NCBI RefSeq assembly: GCF_007679325.1
Contig: NZ_VEGI01000007.1
Coordinates: forward strand, 62,001-126,000
Origin: Arthrobacter sp. U41
GTDB taxonomy: Bacteria; Actinomycetota; Actinomycetes; Actinomycetales; Micrococcaceae
Length of the DNA stretch: 64,000 bases
Reading direction: 5' to 3'
The notes beneath the pieces are model-generated. The model did no database searches. It was not told where the DNA came from and worked only from the letters and a program-made list of their open reading frames with translations. Positions 1 to 8,013 of this stretch are shown piece by piece. The translations under genes and the position numbers were made by a program. The stretch's first letter is position 1. Every line of letters starts with the position of its first letter.

Positions 1-468
1 CTCGACGTTGTGCTTGACGCAGTTCTGGTACAGGGTCTGCAGGATCATGTGGCCGGTGCGGTCCGCGGCGTAGCAGGCGCGGCGGACCGGAGCCTTGCCG
101 TGGTCGCGGGTGTGCCCGCCGAAGCGGCGCTGGTCGATCCGGCCCTCGGGCGTGCGGTTGAACGGCAGGCCCATCTTCTCCAGGTCCAGGACGGCGTCGA
201 TCGCTTCCTTCGCCATGACCTCGGCCGCGTCCTGGTCAACCAGGTAGTCGCCGCCCTTGATGGTGTCGAAGGTGTGCCACTCCCAGTTGTCCTCTTCGAC
301 GTTGGCCAGGGCTGCGCACATGCCGCCCTGCGCCGCGCCGGTGTGGGAGCGGGTGGGGTACAGCTTGGTCAGTACTGCTGTTCGGGCGCGCTGACCGGAT
401 TCGATCGCCGCGCGCATCCCGGCGCCACCGGCACCGACGATGACGACGTCGTACTTATGGACCTGCAT
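1..468 (-). CDS. sdhA: Succinate dehydrogenase flavoprotein subunit (partial, N-terminal 156 residues)
   Basis: Catalytic subunit of succinate dehydrogenase (TCA cycle and respiratory complex II), oxidising succinate to fumarate through covalently bound FAD on the inner face of the membrane. The visible N-terminus has the dinucleotide-binding motif DVVIVGAGGAG at residues 7-17 and RSHTGAAQGG at 40-49, whose His42 is the family's FAD-linking histidine. The frame stays open to base 1, so the C-terminus lies outside the window. It follows sdhD after 125 bases in the order sdhC-sdhD-sdhA. A fumarate reductase flavoprotein is the alternative, but the two membrane anchors upstream favour Sdh. Confidence 0.95.
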   Translation of the reverse strand, partial: MQVHKYDVVIVGAGGAGMRAAIESGQRARTAVLTKLYPTRSHTGAAQGGMCAALANVEEDNWEWHTFDTIKGGDYLVDQDAAEVMAKEAIDAVLDLEKMGLPFNRTPEGRIDQRRFGGHTRDHGKAPVRRACYAADRTGHMILQTLYQNCVKHNVE

Positions 469-593
469 ACCAGACGCTCTTTCTCTCAAAATTCGCTAAC
501 AACACCGGCCGGCGGAGCCAGCCCGGTGAAACCTCGTGGAAATCCCTGGCCTGCACCGGGCAGGCAGGGATCGGTTGCCGCTGGGCAGCGCTG

Positions 594-1091
594 CTACGGC
601 GCGGGGCAGAAGCCGCCGGGCAGCTGGACGCCGTTTACCACCGGGCACGGGTCGAACGTGAAGATGACCAGGGTGCCCAGGATGATGATGACGGTGGTGG
701 CCGCGTAGAGCACGATCTTCAGCCACAGGCGCGTGGCGTCCTTCTCGGCGTAATCGTTGATGATGGTGCGCACACCGTTGGTGCCGTGCAGCATGGCGAG
801 CCACAGCATCGCCAGGTCCCAGATCTGCCAGAACGGGTCTGCCCACTTGCCGGCCACAAAGCCGAAGTCGATCGCGTGGATGCCTTCGCCCACCAGGAGG
901 TTGACGAACAGGTGTCCGAAGATCAGCACCACCAGGACCACGCCGGAGAGCCGCATGAAGAGCCATGCGAGCATTTCGAAGTTCCCCTTGGAACTGCCGT
1001 TGCGGCGGTACTGGGGAGCGATCCGGTTACTGCCTACCTTGGCGGCGGGCGCCTTTGCGCTGCGCGGGCTCTGAATCTCAGTTGCACTCAT
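594..1091 (-). CDS. sdhD: Succinate dehydrogenase hydrophobic membrane anchor subunit
   Basis: A 165-residue membrane anchor of complex II that helps bind haem b and quinone. After a basic, Lys/Arg-rich N-terminus of about 40 residues it has three hydrophobic segments, typical of SdhD. The segment LAMLHGTNGVRTIIND carries the His expected near the haem site. I chose ATG 1091 (protein starts MSATEIQ) rather than the upstream in-frame ATG because it lies 2 bases past the sdhC stop, implying translational coupling, whereas the longer form would run back into sdhC. The pairing of two small anchors with sdhA makes the assignment firm. Confidence 0.88.
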   Translation of the reverse strand: MSATEIQSPRSAKAPAAKVGSNRIAPQYRRNGSSKGNFEMLAWLFMRLSGVVLVVLIFGHLFVNLLVGEGIHAIDFGFVAGKWADPFWQIWDLAMLWLAMLHGTNGVRTIINDYAEKDATRLWLKIVLYAATTVIIILGTLVIFTFDPCPVVNGVQLPGGFCPAP

Positions 1092-1093
1092 GG

Positions 1094-1474
1094 CTAGTGT
1101 CCTCCAAGGGCGAGGGAAAGGTGGCGGATGGAGAAGCCCACCATGACGACTGCCCAGAGAATGAGCACCGCCCACAGCATCTGGCGCTGGTACTTGGCGC
1201 CCTTCTTCCAGAAGTCGACGGCGATGATCCGCAGGCCGTTGAAGGCGTGGAACACGATCGCTGCGACAAGGCCCGTTTCACCCAGGGCCATCAGGGGGTT
1301 CTTGTAGGCACCGATCACTGCGGTGTAGGCCTCGGGGGACACACGCACCAGTGAGGTGTCCAGCACATGGACCAACAAGAAGAAAAAGATCACTACACCG
1401 GTAATGCGATGTCCAACCCAGGACCACATGCCTTCACGGCCGCGGTACAAGGTGCCAGCTGGTTTTGTCGGCAC
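1094..1474 (-). CDS. sdhC: Succinate dehydrogenase cytochrome b556 subunit
   Basis: A 126-residue cytochrome b subunit anchoring the Sdh catalytic dimer. It starts PTKPAGTLYRGREGMWSWVG, has three membrane segments, and carries the conserved HRITGV stretch and FHAFNGLR, typical of actinobacterial SdhC with a haem-ligand histidine. Start is GTG 1474, preceded by a GGGAGG ribosome site (1484-1489) at good spacing; the upstream in-frame ATG has no such site. First gene of the sdhCDA(B) operon. A promoter about 85 bases upstream, overlapped by an inverted repeat, is listed separately. Confidence 0.9.
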   Translation of the reverse strand: MPTKPAGTLYRGREGMWSWVGHRITGVVIFFFLLVHVLDTSLVRVSPEAYTAVIGAYKNPLMALGETGLVAAIVFHAFNGLRIIAVDFWKKGAKYQRQMLWAVLILWAVVMVGFSIRHLSLALGGH

Positions 1475-1550
1475 TGAATAAACCTCCCTGCAACACAGCG
1501 GCGCTGGCATGGGATCCACGCGGGGGGAACGCCTGCTGCGAGAGCACTCG

Positions 1551-1593
1551 TAAGCTCAAGCCTAAATCTAGGCTTCGCTCACAGCTTATTCAA
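1551..1593 (-). promoter_or_regulatory. sdh operon promoter with overlapping inverted-repeat operator
   Basis: Read on the minus strand, TTGAAT (1588-1593), a 17-base spacer and TAGATT (1565-1570) form a good sigma-70-type promoter about 85 bases before sdhC. The -10 box sits inside a perfect inverted repeat, AAGCCTA (1558-1564), N4, TAGGCTT (1569-1575). A second pair TAAGCT/AGCTTA (1551-1556 and 1583-1588) flanks it. The geometry suits a repressor that blocks the -10 region; the regulator is unknown. Confidence 0.55.
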
Positions 1594-1812
1594 TTCAGCC
1601 ACTCCTGGGTGACGGCGCCCGGCGGGGATTTTCGCGGGTTTTGAGACGAACGCCACATTCGTTGGGGCGCTGGGCTCCCCGGGAGCACCGTTGCCGGACC
1701 TGGCACCCGGGGAGTGTGGGCCCTTCGGAGCGGAGGACAGAATGCAGAGTGCGGTGCCGTGTCCGCCACGGGATCAGGGGCTGCCGCATCACGGTCCGCT
1801 AAAGTAGCGGTG

Positions 1813-2970
1813 ATGACTACAGACAATGTGACAAGCCAGGACTCGCCGCAGGTACCGGCGCAAGATTCGGCGCTGGGCCGCTTTATTGCAGTGATTCCCG
1901 CCGGCGGCGTGGGCACCCGGCTCTGGCCGCTGTCGAGGGCGGCAGCCCCCAAATTCCTCCACGACCTCACGGGATCGGGCAGCACCCTTCTGCGTTCCAC
2001 CTACGACCGGCTGGAGCCGCTCGCCGGCAAGCGCATCCTCGTGGTGACCGGCGCGGCCCACCGCGACGCTGTCTGCAGCCAGCTCCCCGAGATTGACGAC
2101 GCCGACCTGGTGCTTGAGAGCGAACCCAAAGATTCCGGCGCCGCCATTGGCCTGGCCGCGGCGATCCTGCACGAGCGCAACCCGGACACCATCATGGGCT
2201 CGTTCGCGGCGGACCAGGTGATCAGCCCCGATGAGCTGTTCCACGACGCCGTCCGGGAGGCCATCCACGCGGCCGCGGCCGGCAAGATCGTCACGATCGG
2301 CATCAAGCCCACCCACCCGTCCACCGGCTTCGGCTACATCCGCGCGGGGAAGAACCTCGGCGTGGACGGCGCCCCCAGTGCCCAGGCCGTCGTCGAGTTC
2401 GTGGAAAAGCCCAGCGAGGAGATCGCCCAGGAGTACCTAGACAGCGGGGACTATGTCTGGAACGCCGGTATGTTCGTGGCGCCGGTTTCGCTGATGCTCA
2501 AGCACCTCGAAGCCAACGAACCCGAGCTTTTCGCCGGGGTCCAGGAGATCGCCCGGGCCTGGGACACCCCGGAGCGCGACGAGGTCAAGGCCCGTGTCTG
2601 GCCCACCCTGCCCAAGATCGCGATTGACTACGCCGTGGCCGAGCCGGCCGCCGCCGCCGGCGATGTCGCCGTTGTACCAGGCACCTTCCGCTGGGACGAC
2701 GTCGGGGACTTCGCCTCGGTGGGCCGGCTCCACAGCGCGAAGGAAGTCAAGGACGTCACCGTGATCGGGGAAGGCGCCCGCGTTTTTACCGAGGATGCGA
2801 GCGGTGTGGTGGTGTCCGATACCAAGCGTGTGATCGCGCTGATCGGGATCAAGGACATCGTTGTGGTGGACACCCCGGATGCCCTTCTGGTGATGCACAA
2901 GGAGCACTCCCAGCGCGTGAAGCAGGCCGTCGATGCGCTCAAGGCCAGCGGCGACACCGACGTTCTCTAG
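1813..2970 (+). CDS. manC: Mannose-1-phosphate guanylyltransferase
   Basis: Makes GDP-mannose from mannose 1-phosphate and GTP in the cytoplasm, supplying glycan and mannoside synthesis. The 385-residue protein has the nucleotidyltransferase signature GGVGTRLWPLSR at residues 31-42 and FVEKP near 196-200, followed by the family's beta-helix-like C-terminus. It lacks the phosphomannose-isomerase domain of bifunctional ManC-GMP enzymes, and a separate ManA lies at 60135-61421. I chose ATG 1813: a TAAAGT box (1800-1805) ends 7 bases before it and no Shine-Dalgarno is visible, so the mRNA is probably leaderless. The 338 bases before it hold the divergent sdh promoter. Confidence 0.88.
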   Translation: MTTDNVTSQDSPQVPAQDSALGRFIAVIPAGGVGTRLWPLSRAAAPKFLHDLTGSGSTLLRSTYDRLEPLAGKRILVVTGAAHRDAVCSQLPEIDDADLVLESEPKDSGAAIGLAAAILHERNPDTIMGSFAADQVISPDELFHDAVREAIHAAAAGKIVTIGIKPTHPSTGFGYIRAGKNLGVDGAPSAQAVVEFVEKPSEEIAQEYLDSGDYVWNAGMFVAPVSLMLKHLEANEPELFAGVQEIARAWDTPERDEVKARVWPTLPKIAIDYAVAEPAAAAGDVAVVPGTFRWDDVGDFASVGRLHSAKEVKDVTVIGEGARVFTEDASGVVVSDTKRVIALIGIKDIVVVDTPDALLVMHKEHSQRVKQAVDALKASGDTDVL

Positions 2971-3106
2971 TTCCGGCGAGGCGTCTGGTCCCGGTGAGGC
3001 GTCGTCCGGGCCCTTCGGCCCTAGCGGGGGCGCCGGAAGTGTTTCCCGGTTCGTAACGCGCCGTACGCGATGCCGCTATTTATTGTCCGCTCGCTAGAGT
3101 TATTCT

Positions 3107-4306
3107 GTGCGCAATTACTCTACTGAAGCTGAGCCCACCACATTGGTGGGGCCGTGGCTCGAGCCTCTCCTGCCCGAGCTGATCGCCTTCCGGCGGGACC
3201 TGCACGCGCACCCGGAACTCTCCTTCAAGGAATTCCGCACCACGGACAAGCTCTTCCAGCGACTCGAGGAAGCCGGCCTCAAACCCCGGCGCCTCGACGG
3301 GACGGGCCTGACGGTTGATATCGGAGACGGCCCGATCGCCACCGCCCTGCGCGGCGACATTGACGCCCTGCCCATCATCGAGGAAACCGGCCTGCCGTTC
3401 GCCTCGAAGAACCACGGCGTCACCCACGCCTGCGGCCACGACGTCCACACCGCCACCATGCTCGGCGCGGCCCTGGTCCTGCAGCGCATGCACGAGCAGT
3501 CGCCGCTGGGCGGTTCCGTGCGGATCATCTTCCAGCCGGCCGAGGAAACCATGCCCGGCGGCGCCCAGAGCTGCATCCAGCAGGGAGTCCTCGAGGGTGT
3601 TCCCCGGATCCTGGCGCTGCACTGTGACCCCCGCATCGAAGTGGGGAAGATCGGCACCCGGATCGGCGCCATCACCTCCGCCTCGGACACCATCAAGATC
3701 GAGCTGACAGGGCGCGGCGGCCACACCTCCCGCCCGCACCTCACGGAAGAGCTCGTGTTCGCCCTCGCCCAGATCGCGGTCAACGTCCCGGCGGTCCTGT
3801 CCCGCCGGGTGGACGTCCGCAGCGGCGTCTCCGTCGTCTGGGGCCACATTTCCGCCGGCTCCGCCCCCAACGCGATCCCGGCCAGCGGCTACATGGCCGG
3901 CACCATGCGCTGCCTGGACCGCGACGCCTGGCACAGCGCCGGCAAGATCCTCGACGAGGTGGTGCAGCAGATCGCCGCACCGTACGGCGTCGACGTGCAC
4001 CTGGAGCACACCCGCGGCGTGCCGCCCGTGGTGAACTCCGAACACGAGACCGCGCTGATCGAGGCCGCAGCCCGTGCCGAGATCGGCGAAGGGGCTGTGG
4101 TCCTCACCCCGCAGTCAATGGGTGGGGAGGACTTCGCCTGGTTCCTCGCGGACCTCCCCGGCGCCATGATGCGCCTCGGCACCAAGACCCCCGGCGGCGA
4201 GGAGTACGACCTGCACCGCGGCGACTACATCCTGGACGAACGTGCCCTGGGCCTGGGCGTGCAGGTCCTTACCGCCGCAGCCCTGCGCACCATCCGCGAC
4301 CTCTAA
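3107..4306 (+). CDS. M20-family metal-dependent amidohydrolase
   Basis: A 399-residue cytoplasmic metallohydrolase of the M20D/HipO-AbgA type, which cleaves N-acyl amino acids or related amides. Visible family motifs are LHAHPELSF (32-40), LRGDIDALPI (81-90), HACGHDVHTA (107-116) with the metal-binding Cys and His, QPAEE (143-147), and a dimerisation domain between the catalytic halves (about 190-300). The exact substrate cannot be read from sequence; amino acid or indole-acetyl conjugates are usual for the family. GTG 3107 lies 6 bases after TAGAGT (3095-3100) with no ribosome site, so translation is probably leaderless. It appears monocistronic. Confidence 0.85.
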   Translation: MRNYSTEAEPTTLVGPWLEPLLPELIAFRRDLHAHPELSFKEFRTTDKLFQRLEEAGLKPRRLDGTGLTVDIGDGPIATALRGDIDALPIIEETGLPFASKNHGVTHACGHDVHTATMLGAALVLQRMHEQSPLGGSVRIIFQPAEETMPGGAQSCIQQGVLEGVPRILALHCDPRIEVGKIGTRIGAITSASDTIKIELTGRGGHTSRPHLTEELVFALAQIAVNVPAVLSRRVDVRSGVSVVWGHISAGSAPNAIPASGYMAGTMRCLDRDAWHSAGKILDEVVQQIAAPYGVDVHLEHTRGVPPVVNSEHETALIEAAARAEIGEGAVVLTPQSMGGEDFAWFLADLPGAMMRLGTKTPGGEEYDLHRGDYILDERALGLGVQVLTAAALRTIRDL

Positions 4307-4359
4307 GCCGCCGCCCGCGGGCACGCCCCGCCCAGGTGAGACTTCGCGGCGTATTTCAG

Positions 4360-4388
4360 TTGTGCACAATCTAATTGTGGGCTATCGT
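4360..4388 (+). promoter_or_regulatory. ohrR promoter and OhrR-type operator
   Basis: TTGTGC (4360-4365), a 17-base spacer and TATCGT (4383-4388) form a promoter ending 6 bases before the ohrR GTG. The spacer holds a perfect inverted repeat CACAAT-CTA-ATTGTG (4365-4379), and TTGTGCACAA (4360-4369) is an overlapping palindrome. AT-rich ACAAT/ATTGT repeats are the known style of OhrR operators, so autorepression relieved by organic hydroperoxide is likely. Confidence 0.7.
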
Positions 4389-4394
4389 ATTTAC

Positions 4395-4844
4395 GTGACC
4401 AACTCGCCCCGTGACAACGCCCCCCGGCTGGACAAGCAGCTGTGCTTCGCCATGTACTCGGCCTCGAGGGCCGCGACGGCGGCGTACCGGCCCCTCCTCG
4501 ACGAGCTCGGCCTGACGTACCCGCAGTACCTCGTCATGCTGGTGCTCTGGGAAGACGAGCCGCGCAGCGTCCGCGAACTGGGGGAGGAGCTGGGGCTCGA
4601 CTCCGGTACCCTCTCCCCGCTGCTCAAGCGGCTCGAGTCGCTGGGCCTCGTGGAACGGCGCCGGTCCGCCGAGGACGAGCGCCGGGTGGAGGTTTTCCTG
4701 ACCGAAGCCGGCACTGCACTCAGCACGGGGTCGGCCGCGATCCCGCAGCGGTTGGCCGACGCCGCGGGGCTCTCGCCCGCCGAACTCGAACAGCTCCGCG
4801 AGACCCTCGGCCGGCTTACCGCCGCCCTGCACGCCTCCCACTAA
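4395..4844 (+). CDS. ohrR: MarR-family organic-hydroperoxide sensor/repressor OhrR
   Basis: A 149-residue winged-helix MarR regulator. The N-terminus RLDKQLCFAMYSASR places a single Cys at residue 17, matching the peroxide-sensing Cys of OhrR; the helix-turn-helix and wing region covers about 60-105 (VRELGEELGLDSGTLSPLLK, then RRRSAEDERRVEV). Oxidation of this Cys by lipid or organic hydroperoxide releases OhrR from DNA. The gene lies 141 bases before ohrA. I chose GTG 4395, 6 bases after the -10 box (leaderless); longer in-frame forms would overlap the preceding gene. The upstream operator palindrome supports self-regulation. Confidence 0.88.
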   Translation: MTNSPRDNAPRLDKQLCFAMYSASRAATAAYRPLLDELGLTYPQYLVMLVLWEDEPRSVRELGEELGLDSGTLSPLLKRLESLGLVERRRSAEDERRVEVFLTEAGTALSTGSAAIPQRLADAAGLSPAELEQLRETLGRLTAALHASH

Positions 4845-4985
4845 GGCCCGCCCCCCAGCGAAGCCCGCCCCCGACGTCGAAATCGCGGCAGGCGCGCCGG
4901 CTCGCCGGAAGCTTACGGCGCCTGCGCAGGCCGCCGGCGAATTCGCCGCCGGCCACCAGATTTTTCCCAACAGATTGGATGTCCC

Positions 4986-5417
4986 ATGAAGACTCTCTAT
5001 ACAGCTGAAGCCCTAGCCTCCGGCGAGGGCCGCGACGGCACCGCCGTCACCAAAGACGGCCGGCTCAGCGTGGCCCTGGCCAGCCCGGTGGAACTCGGTG
5101 GCAGCGGCGAAGGCACCAACCCGGAACAGCTCTTCGCCGCCGGCTACGCAGCCTGCTTCCACTCCGCGCTGCGCCTCGTCGGGCGCCAGCAGAAGGCGGA
5201 CCTGACGGATTCCGCCGTCGCCGCCCGGATCCACCTTGGCGCCCTCGCCGACGGAGCCGGCTACGGCATCGCCGCTGAACTCGAGATCGCCCTGCCCGCC
5301 GTGGACCGGGACACGGCGGAAGCCCTGGTCGCCCAGGCGCACGAAGTCTGCCCCTACTCCAACGCCACCCGTGGAAACATCACTGTCGACATCAAGATCC
5401 TGGAGGTCGCCGCATGA
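4986..5417 (+). CDS. ohrA: Organic hydroperoxide resistance protein (Ohr)
   Basis: A 143-residue OsmC/Ohr-fold thiol peroxidase that reduces organic hydroperoxides, using lipoylated partners in characterised members. Both family cysteines are present: the peroxidatic Cys57 in AACFHSAL and the resolving Cys122 in VCPYSNATRGN; the helper Arg is expected in the N-terminal half. Length matches Ohr exactly. It follows ohrR and shares an ATGA overlap with the downstream oxidoreductase, so the two are one transcript. No copy of the ohrR operator is visible in the 141 bases before it, so it may depend on the ohrR promoter or on a promoter I cannot recognise. Confidence 0.93.
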   Translation: MKTLYTAEALASGEGRDGTAVTKDGRLSVALASPVELGGSGEGTNPEQLFAAGYAACFHSALRLVGRQQKADLTDSAVAARIHLGALADGAGYGIAAELEIALPAVDRDTAEALVAQAHEVCPYSNATRGNITVDIKILEVAA

Positions 5418-6445
5418 GCGCCAACACCGGAACCATCGCCCTTCCCGCCACAACCCGCGAGATCCAGCTGGCATCGCGTCCGCACGGCCGCCCCGTGCCG
5501 GAGAACTTCCGCCTGGCCGAGACCGCACTGCCTGAACTCCAGGACGGCCAGGTCCTGGTCCGCAACCTCTTCATCTCGGTGGACCCGTACATGCGCGGCC
5601 GGATGAACGACGTCAAGTCCTACTCGGCGCCGTTCGCCGTGGACGCCGCGCTGGACGGCGGCGCCGTCGGTGAGGTCATCGCCTCCCGGTCATCGGACCG
5701 CCAGGTGGGCGACGTCGTCGTCCATTCCCTGGGCTGGCGTGAATATGCCGTGCTCGACGCCGGCGCCACCACCCCCGCCCGCACCGATCTGGCCCCTGCG
5801 CAGGCTTTCCTCGGCGCCCTGGGCATGACCGGGCTGACGGCGTATGCCGGCCTGCTCAAGGTCGCGGACTTCAAAGCCGGTGACGTCGTGTTCGTCTCAG
5901 GCGCAGCGGGTGCCGTCGGCTCCCTCGTGGGGCAGATCGCCAAGGCCATGGGCGCCTCCCGCGTCATCGGCAGCGCCGGCTCGCCGGAGAAGGTGGCCAG
6001 GCTGCTGGAGCTCGGTTTTGATGCGGCGTTCGACTACCACGACGGCCCGGTTACCGAGCAGCTCGCCGCGGCCGCCGGCGACCGCGGGATCGACGTGTAT
6101 TTCGACAACGTCGGCGGGGAACACCTCGAAGCCGCCCTGTCGGCGCTCACGGTCGGCGGACGCGTGGCCATGTGCGGTGCCATCTCGCAGTACAACTCCA
6201 CCGAGCCCACACCGGCTCCGCGGAACCTCATGCAGGCCATCGGCAAGCAGCTGACCCTCAAGGGATTCCTGGTCGGCGGTTACTGGCAGCACATGGCCGA
6301 GTTCGTCGGGACCATGTCCGGCTGGCTCGCGGACGGCACCGTCCGCTACGACGAGACCATCGTGGACGGGCTGGAAAACGCCCCGCAGGCGTTTATGGAT
6401 CTCCTGGACGGCGCCAACACCGGCAAGATGCTGGTCCGCGTCTAA
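5414..6445 (+). CDS. NADP-dependent medium-chain oxidoreductase (CurA/prostaglandin reductase-like)
   Basis: A 343-residue zinc-independent MDR-superfamily reductase that reduces the double bond of alpha,beta-unsaturated ketones or aldehydes with NADPH. The N-terminus has FISVDPYMRGRM, a hallmark of the YncB/CurA/leukotriene-B4-dehydrogenase group, and the cofactor loop VSGAAGAVGSLVGQIAK sits near 161-177. No catalytic-zinc ligands are present. It overlaps ohrA by 4 bases (ATGA). The pairing is functionally sensible: Ohr removes lipid hydroperoxides and this enzyme could detoxify the reactive enals they give; that link is inference. A strong hairpin terminator follows. Confidence 0.82.
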   Translation: MSANTGTIALPATTREIQLASRPHGRPVPENFRLAETALPELQDGQVLVRNLFISVDPYMRGRMNDVKSYSAPFAVDAALDGGAVGEVIASRSSDRQVGDVVVHSLGWREYAVLDAGATTPARTDLAPAQAFLGALGMTGLTAYAGLLKVADFKAGDVVFVSGAAGAVGSLVGQIAKAMGASRVIGSAGSPEKVARLLELGFDAAFDYHDGPVTEQLAAAAGDRGIDVYFDNVGGEHLEAALSALTVGGRVAMCGAISQYNSTEPTPAPRNLMQAIGKQLTLKGFLVGGYWQHMAEFVGTMSGWLADGTVRYDETIVDGLENAPQAFMDLLDGANTGKMLVRV

Positions 6446-6483
6446 GCCGCGCACCCCGTCCGCGCACCGCGCCCTATACGCGC

Positions 6484-6517
6484 AAAGCCCCGCACCGGAT
6501 TGCCGGTGCGGGGCTTT
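6484..6517 (+). terminator. Intrinsic terminator after the ohrA-oxidoreductase operon
   Basis: A perfect 15-bp stem (6484-6498 with 6503-6517) around the loop ATTG. The left arm begins AAAGCCCC and the right arm ends GGGGCTTT, giving a short T run. It closes the operon 38 bases after the stop codon. Confidence 0.88.
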
Positions 6518-6736
6518 CGGCGTCTACCGCTTGGTAACAAGTTCTCAACAATCTGTGGAATCGCTGTGAACTGTGCTACTTGGACGTGTCTCAGGCCACT
6601 AAAGTGTCTTGCATCAGTGCGCCTCGGCGCAGTGCTGCGAAATCCATCAGTGAAAACAGCGTTTCAGCGGCAACCCCGCCAACAGACACTCATTGAGCAC
6701 CCGTCGTAGCGCCTACTTTTTCTTCCTGGAGGAACA

Positions 6737-7846
6737 TTGAAGAACTCTCTGCGTGCAACCTTCAAGCGCGGTTCGATGGCCGGAGTTGCCACCGCCGGTG
6801 CGGCTGCACTTCTGCTGACCGGCTGCGGCGCCGCCCCGACCACCGGCAGCAGCGCGGCCCCCACGGCCAGCGACTACTCAGGCTGCATCGTTTCCGACTC
6901 GGGTGGATTCGACGACCAGTCGTTCAACCAGTCCTCCTACGAGGGACTGAAGAAGGCTGAGCAGGAGCTGGGCATCAAGGTCAACGAGGCCGAGTCCAAG
7001 ACCAACAACGACTTTGAGCCGAACCTCCGCGCCATGGTCACCGCAGGCTGCGACCTGACCGTCACGGTGGGCTTCCTGCTGGGCGACGCCACCAAGGCCC
7101 AGGCCACGGCCAACCCGGACAGCCACTTCGCCATTGTCGACTTCGGCTACGAGACCCCGATCAGCAATGTCAAGCCGATCATCTACGACACGGCCCAGGC
7201 TGCCTTCCTGGCGGGCTACCTCGCCGCCGGCACCACCAAGACCGGAACGGTCGCCACGTTCGGTGGCATCAAGATCCCCACGGTCACCATCTTCATGGAC
7301 GGCTACGCCGACGGCGTCAAGTACTACAACGAGCAGAAGGGCAAGGACGTCAAGGTTCTTGGCTGGGACAAGGCCAAGCAGGACGGCTCCTTCACCGGTG
7401 ACTTCGAAAAGCAGGACAAGGGCAAGCAGTTCACCCAGAACTTCCTGGACCAGGGCGCGGACATCGTGATGCCCGTCGCCGGTCCGGTGGGCAAGGGCGC
7501 CGGCGCGGCCCTGAAGGAAGCCAAGGCAGCAGGCAAGGACGTCAAGCTCATCTGGGTTGACTCCGACGGCTTCCTCACGGCACCGGATTACAAGGACATC
7601 ATGCTCTCCTCCGTCATGAAGCAGATGGGCGAGGCTGTCTACACCGTTGTGAAGGAAGACAAGGACGGCAACTTCGACAACACGCCGTACGTTGGCACCC
7701 TCGCGAACGAAGGCGTCCAGCTGGCCCCGTTCCACGACCTGGACTCCCAGGTTCCCGCGGAACTGAAGTCCGAGCTGGATCAGATCAAGAAGGACATCGC
7801 CGAGGGCAAGCTGAAGGTTGAATCCGCAGCCAGCCCGAAGGTCTAA
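6737..7846 (+). CDS. BMP-family ABC transporter substrate-binding lipoprotein (nucleoside)
   Basis: A 369-residue extracellular binding lipoprotein of the Bmp/Med/PnrA family, which captures purine and pyrimidine nucleosides for an ABC importer. The signal peptide ends in the lipobox LLTGC with the lipidated Cys at 30. The mature domain starts with SDSGGFDDQSFNQSSYEGL, the characteristic BMP motif, and contains the conserved late stretch LIWVDSDGF. The TTG start at 6737 is preceded by GGAGG (6728-6732). The ATPase, two permeases, cytidine deaminase and thymidine phosphorylase follow, which fixes the role as nucleoside uptake. Confidence 0.9.
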   Translation: MKNSLRATFKRGSMAGVATAGAAALLLTGCGAAPTTGSSAAPTASDYSGCIVSDSGGFDDQSFNQSSYEGLKKAEQELGIKVNEAESKTNNDFEPNLRAMVTAGCDLTVTVGFLLGDATKAQATANPDSHFAIVDFGYETPISNVKPIIYDTAQAAFLAGYLAAGTTKTGTVATFGGIKIPTVTIFMDGYADGVKYYNEQKGKDVKVLGWDKAKQDGSFTGDFEKQDKGKQFTQNFLDQGADIVMPVAGPVGKGAGAALKEAKAAGKDVKLIWVDSDGFLTAPDYKDIMLSSVMKQMGEAVYTVVKEDKDGNFDNTPYVGTLANEGVQLAPFHDLDSQVPAELKSELDQIKKDIAEGKLKVESAASPKV

Positions 7847-7857
7847 CTTCCTTTCGC

Positions 7858-7906
7858 AAAGCGCCACGGCCCGTCCGGTCACCACCGCACGGGCTGTGGC
7901 GCTTTT
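7858..7906 (+). terminator. Hairpin terminator/attenuator between substrate-binding gene and ATPase
   Basis: Arms 7858-7874 and 7889-7905 (AAAGCGCCAC... with ...GTGGCGCTTT) form a 17-bp stem whose one non-Watson-Crick position (G7868/T7895) is a G-U pair in RNA, followed by TTTT. It lies just after the binding-protein gene and before the ATPase. Partial termination here would make the binding protein more abundant than the membrane complex. Confidence 0.8.
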
Positions 7907-8013
7907 CGTTGAGCGGGCCGGCTCCGCTTCCGGCTGCAGGCACTAGGCTGGGTCTGCAGCCCCATCATCCGTCCGCGCCACAACTGCCGGACACTTCGAG
8001 ATTGGTCAGAGTT

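Noticed and set aside
4935..4948. A 14-bp perfect palindrome (CGGCGAATTCGCCG) between ohrR and ohrA
   Set aside because: It is GC-rich, unlike OhrR operators, not near a recognisable promoter, and could arise by chance in this composition.
6597..6606. CACTAAAGTG as a possible operator before the nucleoside importer
   Set aside because: Only a 4-bp inverted repeat with a 2-base centre, likely by chance; no promoter with correct spacing overlaps it.
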